Positions 59,341 through 64,000 of a DNA stretch of 64,000 nucleotides are shown here, one piece after another. Below the pieces are notes generated by a model. It did not search any database, was not told the DNA's origin, and worked only from the letters and a program-made list of their open reading frames with translations. Position numbers and translations under genes: made by a program. Numbering within the stretch: the first letter of the stretch is position 1; every line of letters begins with the position of its first letter. Source of the DNA: UBA12018 sp051656605 (GTDB taxonomy: Bacteria > Bacteroidota > Bacteroidia > Bacteroidales > CAMTPD01); NCBI GenBank assembly GCA_051656605.1, contig JBOGCF010000008.1, forward strand, positions 1-64,000, given 5' to 3'.

Positions 59341-60369
59341 ATGAACGACAGTTTTGACATACGCGACCAGCGTCCCATCGAGAAAGAGCGCGATTACGAA
59401 AACGCGTTGCGCCCGTTAGCATTCGAAAACTTTAGCGGTCAGGACAAAGTGGTTGAAAACCTTCAAATCTTTGTAATGGCGGCACGCATGCGCGGCGAAG
59501 CTCTCGATCACGTTTTGTTGCACGGACCTCCCGGATTGGGGAAAACAACATTATCCAACATTATTGCAAACGAGCTCGGAGTAGGCTTCAAAGTAACTTC
59601 GGGACCCGTACTTGATAAACCGGGCGACCTTGCCGGTATCCTTACTTCACTCGAGCCAAACGACGTTTTGTTTATCGACGAGATTCACCGTTTGAGTCCG
59701 GTGGTTGAAGAATACCTTTATTCCGCAATGGAAGATTACCGCATCGACATCATGATCGACAAAGGACCAAGTGCCCGTTCCATTCAAATCGACTTGAATC
59801 CCTTTACACTCGTAGGAGCAACTACGCGCAGTGGCTTGTTGACAAGTCCGCTTCGTGCCCGTTTCGGTATTAACATGCACCTCGAGTATTACGATATGGA
59901 TACGTTGACAAAGATTGTATTGCGTTCGGCAGGTTTGCTCGGAGTAGCATGCGAACAAAGTGCGGCGGTAGAAATTGCCGGCCGTAGTCGCGGAACTCCT
60001 CGTATTGCCAATGCCCTGCTTCGTCGCGTGAGAGACTTTGCTCAAGTAAAAGGTTCGGGAGATATCGAAGTAGAGATTGCACGATATGCACTCGAAGCAT
60101 TGAACATCGACCGTTACGGACTCGATCAAGTAGACAACAAAGTACTCACAACACTGATCGACAAGTTTGGCGGCGGACCGGTAGGACTTACCACCATTGC
60201 AACAGCATTGGGCGAAGACCCCGGCACCTTGGAAGAAGTGTACGAGCCGTTCTTGATCAAAGAAGGTTTCCTTAAGCGTACACCACGAGGACGAGAAGTT
60301 ACAGAATTAGCGTATAAACATCTCGGTCGCACTCGTGTGGGTGGAGACCAGGGATTCTTATTTGAATAA
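59341..60369 (+). CDS. ruvB: Holliday junction branch migration DNA helicase RuvB
   Basis: Hexameric AAA+ motor that drives branch migration with RuvA. N-terminal RPLAFENFSGQDKVVENL, Walker A GPPGLGKTT (62-70), Walker B FIDEIHRL (Asp113, Glu114), sensor motif VGATTRSGLLTSPLRARFG near 158-176, and the C-terminal winged helix with RGREVTELAYKHLG. 342 residues is typical. First gene of a plus-strand run; the flippase begins 6 bases later. ruvA and ruvC are absent. Confidence 0.97.
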   Translation: MNDSFDIRDQRPIEKERDYENALRPLAFENFSGQDKVVENLQIFVMAARMRGEALDHVLLHGPPGLGKTTLSNIIANELGVGFKVTSGPVLDKPGDLAGILTSLEPNDVLFIDEIHRLSPVVEEYLYSAMEDYRIDIMIDKGPSARSIQIDLNPFTLVGATTRSGLLTSPLRARFGINMHLEYYDMDTLTKIVLRSAGLLGVACEQSAAVEIAGRSRGTPRIANALLRRVRDFAQVKGSGDIEVEIARYALEALNIDRYGLDQVDNKVLTTLIDKFGGGPVGLTTIATALGEDPGTLEEVYEPFLIKEGFLKRTPRGREVTELAYKHLGRTRVGGDQGFLFE

Positions 60370-60375
60370 AACATT

Positions 60376-61872
60376 ATGGCGGAAGGAATCAAAAACCTTG
60401 CGAAAGATACAGCCATATACGGTGTAAGTAGTATAGTAGGGCGATTGCTCAACTGGCTGCTCACACCGATGTATGTGCGCATGTTTACCGAAAGTGACAA
60501 CGGTATCATAACCAATCTGTATAGTTGGGTTGCTCTATTGTTTGTAATACTGACTTACGGAATGGAAACCACATTCTTCAGATATATAAATGAGAAAAAC
60601 ACGACCAACACAAACGGAGTTTATGCAACGGCCTTGTCGGCACTAGCATCTACCTCTGCAATCTTTGTCGCATTGATTGCTTTATTTCTGAGTCCGGTGA
60701 GTACATATCTAGAGTACTCCAATCACAAAGACTACATCATGATAATGGCGGTGATTATTGCAATCGACGCATTTTGTGCGATTCCGTTTGCCTATCTGCG
60801 CTATAAAAAGCGAGCCATTAAGTTTGCAACATTGAGGCTATTCAATGTAGGAGCCATTATCTTTTTCAACCTCTTTTTTATCATTGCCTGTCCGTGGATA
60901 TATGAAAAAGCACCTGCACTTATCAGCTGTTTTTACAATCCCGATTATGGAGTAGGTTATGTATTTGTATCCAATCTGATCGCTTCGAGCATTATATTAC
61001 TCGCATTAGTTCCCGATTTTTCGGGATTGAAAAGCAAGGCAGACTGGAGTTTGTTGAAGAAGATGCTTAAGTATACTTACCCGATCTTGATACTCGGTAT
61101 TGCAGGGCAAGCCAACAAAACCATCGGAACCATTCTCTTCCCAATGCTTTTCGACGATCAGCAACGCGAGTTTGCCGATGCGCAATTGGGTATTTACGGA
61201 GCCTGCCTTAAGCTAGCCATGGTAATCGTGATGTTTAATCAGGCATTCCGATTTGCCTACGAGCCCATTGTTTTTGCCAAGAGCAAAGGAGCCGACAACA
61301 AAGTACTTTATTCGGAAGCGATGAAATACTTTATCATCTTTTCCTTGTTAATATTTATAGGAGTGATGTTTTACATCGACATCTTCAAGCTATTGGTTAC
61401 TCCCGAATACTATGTGGGGTTGCCGGTAGTACCGTTGGTGATGATGGGAGAAACATTCTTCGGTATTTATTTCAACCTATCGTTGTGGTATAAACTAATC
61501 GACAAAACGGAGTGGGGAGCTTACTTCTCATTTACCGGATTGGGCATTACCATTGCGATACTTGTGTTGTTTGTTCCCGTTTATGGCTTTATGGCCTGTG
61601 CGTGGGCATCGCTTATTTGCAACCTGGTTATGATGTTGGCTTCTTACTTTATCGGACAAAAGAAGTATCCGATCAAGTACGATCTGAAATCGTTCTTCAT
61701 TTACTTTTCCTTGGCAATGGTATTATATGCCATCGGAATGTATCTACCTATCGAGAACTTATTCTTAAAACTCGCCGCGCGTACAGGGTTGCTATTTATT
61801 TATATTGCTTTTATGGTAAAACGCGACCTTCCATTGTCGCAAGTACCGATCATTAAAAAATTCATCAAGTAA
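60376..61872 (+). CDS. Polysaccharide biosynthesis (Wzx-like) flippase
   Basis: A 498-residue polytopic inner-membrane protein of the MOP superfamily. The N-terminus LAKDTAIYGVSSIVGRLLNW and FTESDNGIITNLYSWVALLF is typical of oligosaccharide flippases, and about 14 hydrophobic helices are visible, in two halves. It probably translocates a lipid-linked saccharide. Its linkage to ruvB (6-base gap) appears organisational rather than functional. It is followed after 21 bases by the DUF389 gene. Confidence 0.9.
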   Translation: MAEGIKNLAKDTAIYGVSSIVGRLLNWLLTPMYVRMFTESDNGIITNLYSWVALLFVILTYGMETTFFRYINEKNTTNTNGVYATALSALASTSAIFVALIALFLSPVSTYLEYSNHKDYIMIMAVIIAIDAFCAIPFAYLRYKKRAIKFATLRLFNVGAIIFFNLFFIIACPWIYEKAPALISCFYNPDYGVGYVFVSNLIASSIILLALVPDFSGLKSKADWSLLKKMLKYTYPILILGIAGQANKTIGTILFPMLFDDQQREFADAQLGIYGACLKLAMVIVMFNQAFRFAYEPIVFAKSKGADNKVLYSEAMKYFIIFSLLIFIGVMFYIDIFKLLVTPEYYVGLPVVPLVMMGETFFGIYFNLSLWYKLIDKTEWGAYFSFTGLGITIAILVLFVPVYGFMACAWASLICNLVMMLASYFIGQKKYPIKYDLKSFFIYFSLAMVLYAIGMYLPIENLFLKLAARTGLLFIYIAFMVKRDLPLSQVPIIKKFIK

Positions 61873-61893
61873 TCTAATTTCCTTTATTATATT

Positions 61894-63252
61894 ATGACAC
61901 TTATCAAATCTTACCTCTCGATCGTCGAATTCGTTAAGCGTATATTCGATCTTCATCAAGATAAAGATGACGAGCAAGCAACAATAGAAAGTATCTACAA
62001 AGGTGTTGAGTTTAAAGGTCCAAACTTGTGGGTCTTGATCTTTGCTACGTTTATTGCCTCGCTTGGCCTCAATACCAATTCGACAGCCGTTATTATCGGT
62101 GCCATGTTGATCTCACCACTGATGGGACCTATCATGGGATTCGGTCTTGGGCTGGGAATTAATGATATTGACTTGATCAAGAAATCGGCTAAGAACTATG
62201 CCATTGCTACGTTGTTTAGTGTGCTTACCTCGACAATCTACTTCTTGCTATCACCATTGAGTGAAGCGCAGTCGGAGTTATTAGCTCGTACGCAACCTAC
62301 AATATATGACGTACTCATCGCATTGTTTGGTGGTTTGGCCGGTATCGTAGCCAGCTCTACAAAGCTCAAAGGGAATGTGATTCCGGGTGTTGCCATTGCG
62401 ACAGCCTTGATGCCTCCTTTGTGTACGGCCGGTTTCGGATTGGCAACGGGCAATCTCTTTTATTTCTTTGGTGCCTTCTATTTATACTTTATCAATACGG
62501 TATTTATTAGTTTATCGACCCTGATCGTAGTACGCTTACTGCGTTTTTCTAAGATATCCATGATTGATAAAATAAAGGAGAAACGGGTAGCACGTTATAT
62601 CGGCGTCATTGTATTCTTTACCATTGTTCCCAGTCTTTTCTTGAGTTATAATATGATCCGTACATCTTTCTTAAACTCACAAGTTTCGAACTATGTAGCA
62701 AAAGAATTAGACTTTCCCGGTACACAGATCATCAGTAAGAAAGTGCTTTTCAATGGTAATGACAAAGAGCTGAAGGTTGTATTGGTAGGAGATAAAGTAC
62801 CCGAAATGGCGATCGACGTAGCAAAACAAAAGCTCAAAGACTATGGTCTTGGTAACATGACACTTGCGGTGCAACAAGGTTTCTCTGGCCCCGATACGGA
62901 TATCAACGAATTGAAGTCGATGGTATTGACCGACCTTTACAAATCGGGTGAGCAAACCATCCAACAAAAAGATCAGATGATCGACTCACTGCAACGCAGT
63001 CTCGAGTCGTATCGTACAGTATCAGAATTGAGCTTTTCGTTAGCACCGGAGATGAAGGTCTTGTTTCCTTCGGTACAAGATGTTTCGATCAATAAATCGG
63101 AAATCGTAAATTTGAAGACTCAACAAGCCGATACTTTAATCCTCGTTTACTTAAAGGTAGAAGGACGTATGGACGAAGCTCAACGTGAGAAGATCAAAGA
63201 GTGGCTGTCGGCACGAACAGAAGTTAGTAATGTGAAATTAATTATAGAATAA
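61894..63252 (+). CDS. DUF389 (TIGR00341-type) membrane protein
   Basis: A 452-residue protein. An N-terminal polar part is followed by a membrane domain with at least six hydrophobic helices; the DUF389 signature is IGAMLISPLMGPIMGFGLGL near 67-86, with VIPGVAIATALMPPLCTAGF near 162-181. After the last helix (about 245) there is a soluble C-terminal half, including a helical segment (QMIDSLQRSLESYRTVSELS) and ending TEVSNVKLIIE. The function of the family is unknown. It is in the ruvB-flippase run and precedes the S46 peptidase by 9 bases. Confidence 0.88.
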   Translation: MTLIKSYLSIVEFVKRIFDLHQDKDDEQATIESIYKGVEFKGPNLWVLIFATFIASLGLNTNSTAVIIGAMLISPLMGPIMGFGLGLGINDIDLIKKSAKNYAIATLFSVLTSTIYFLLSPLSEAQSELLARTQPTIYDVLIALFGGLAGIVASSTKLKGNVIPGVAIATALMPPLCTAGFGLATGNLFYFFGAFYLYFINTVFISLSTLIVVRLLRFSKISMIDKIKEKRVARYIGVIVFFTIVPSLFLSYNMIRTSFLNSQVSNYVAKELDFPGTQIISKKVLFNGNDKELKVVLVGDKVPEMAIDVAKQKLKDYGLGNMTLAVQQGFSGPDTDINELKSMVLTDLYKSGEQTIQQKDQMIDSLQRSLESYRTVSELSFSLAPEMKVLFPSVQDVSINKSEIVNLKTQQADTLILVYLKVEGRMDEAQREKIKEWLSARTEVSNVKLIIE

Positions 63253-63261
63253 CACAACAAG

Positions 63262-64000
63262 ATGAAGTATTTTAAAAGTTTATGGTTGGCCGGTGCGATG
63301 GCACTGGCAGCTCAAGGAGCTTATGCAGACGAGGGGATGTATTTGCTCAATGAGCTAAACAAGAAGAATCTAGAGCAAATGAAAGCACTCGGATTCACCT
63401 TGCCTTATGACAGTCTTTATAGCACAACAAGTCCGTCGGTAAGCGACGCAGTTGTTATATTCGGTGGCGGATGTACCGGTATTGCTGTATCAGATCAAGG
63501 GTTGATCTTTACCAATCACCACTGTGGTTACGGAGCCATTCAATCAAAAAGCTCGGTAGAACACGACTACCTGAAAGACGGTTTCGTATCACAATCAATG
63601 GAACAAGAGATTCCGATCGAAGGATTGGAAGTTCGCTTTTTGAAGAACACGATAGACGTTACCGATCGCATCATGGGCGAGGTAAAGTCGACCACAGACG
63701 AGTTTACTCGCATGACGAAAGCAGACTCTGTGATGACAGTGATCAGCGACTCACTTTCGAAGAAGCCATTTGTACAAGCAGAAGTATATTCATATTACGC
63801 AAACAACAAATACTACGTTCAAGTATACGAAGTGTTTAAAGACGTGCGTATGGTATTCGCGCCACCTTCATCGGTAGGTAAGTTTGGTGGAGACACCGAC
63901 AACTGGATGTGGCCACGTCACACGGGCGACTTCTCAGTATTCCGCGTATATGCCGATGCAAGCAATCAGCCGGCCGAGTTTAGCAAAGACAACAAACCTT
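63262..64000 (+). CDS. S46-family dipeptidyl-peptidase (5' part; runs off the window)
   Basis: The first 246 codons of a periplasmic DPP7/DPP11-type serine peptidase that cuts dipeptides from oligopeptides. A signal peptide (MKYFKSLWLAGAMALAAQGA, YA) is followed by DEGMYLLNELNKKNLEQMKA. The catalytic-His region is FTNHHCGYG near 83-91; the catalytic-Asp region is probably WMWPRHTGDFSVFR near 213-226. The nucleophile Ser and the residue that sets DPP7 or DPP11 specificity lie beyond the window. The ATG at 63262 follows the DUF389 stop by 9 bases. Confidence 0.93.
   Translation, partial: MKYFKSLWLAGAMALAAQGAYADEGMYLLNELNKKNLEQMKALGFTLPYDSLYSTTSPSVSDAVVIFGGGCTGIAVSDQGLIFTNHHCGYGAIQSKSSVEHDYLKDGFVSQSMEQEIPIEGLEVRFLKNTIDVTDRIMGEVKSTTDEFTRMTKADSVMTVISDSLSKKPFVQAEVYSYYANNKYYVQVYEVFKDVRMVFAPPSSVGKFGGDTDNWMWPRHTGDFSVFRVYADASNQPAEFSKDNKP

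Noticed and set aside
59647..60129. 160-codon minus-strand frame opposite ruvB
   Set aside because: Complement of the conserved RuvB ATPase region.

Overview
The window looks like chromosomal, mostly core-genome DNA from a member of the order Bacteroidales, probably Bacteroidaceae; I cannot name the species. Supporting signs: many genes are preceded by the Bacteroidetes-type -7 box TAnnTTTG rather than a sigma70 -10; there is a SusC/SusD pair, an S46 dipeptidyl-peptidase, a GH109 enzyme and Bacteroidetes-restricted families (DUF4271, DUF4294); starts have no strong Shine-Dalgarno sequences; base composition is AT-rich. No phage, integrative element, CRISPR array or rRNA was seen.

Layout. 1-740 has no gene but carries a repeat. 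0.8-3.5 kb: transglutaminase-like lipoprotein (minus). 3.7-4.65 kb: tRNA-Leu(UAG), a decayed ISAon1-type transposase, and tRNA-Gln(UUG). 4.75-8.95 kb (minus): DUF4271-hemD, then rnpA-yidD-tatD-like-tyrS. 9.0-10.8 kb (minus): PH-domain protein and lpdA. 11.1-15.4 kb: nadB, rubrerythrin, SulP transporter. 15.5-19.2 kb (minus): radical SAM protein and an outer-membrane pair (ComEA-like HhH barrel plus PorV/FadL-like barrel). 19.4-23.6 kb: DUF4294, SpoU methyltransferase, nadA, rdgB, YitT. 23.7-32.3 kb: leuS, MATE exporter, barrel protein, membrane protein, mutS. 32.3-33.3 kb: about 1 kb of gene-free, repeat-rich DNA. 33.3-41.3 kb (minus): small membrane protein, SPFH protein, two-domain esterase, SusD, SusC. 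41.8-48.6 kb: ychF, polA, polyprenyl synthase, deoC, MazG-like, dtd. 48.9-56.1 kb (minus): uvrC-ade, a parS site, mnmG, ybeY, SpmA/B-like. 56.7-64 kb (plus): AlkD, GH109, ruvB, flippase, DUF389, and an S46 peptidase cut by the window end.

Together the genes cover tRNA charging and maturation (tyrS, leuS, rnpA, dtd, mnmG, ybeY), DNA repair and replication (mutS, uvrC, polA, ruvB, alkD), nucleotide clean-up and salvage (rdgB, MazG-like, deoC, ade), NAD synthesis (nadA and nadB, 8 kb apart), and one minimal SusCD-esterase locus for an acetylated glycan.

I found no clearly new multi-gene system. The least explained signals are non-coding: a dispersed repeat family with core AACCATGCAAGGTTCTTG at three intergenic sites (about 0.4, 32.6 and 56.4 kb), a second palindromic family (CACGCTGCGT) at 32.8 and 48.8 kb, a 102-bp composite repeat between divergent genes at 10.9 kb, a hairpin oriented against susC transcription, a promoter overlapping a terminator at 28.1 kb, and a perfect 16-bp parS palindrome beside mnmG with DnaA-box-like clusters within 7 kb, suggesting an origin-proximal location.
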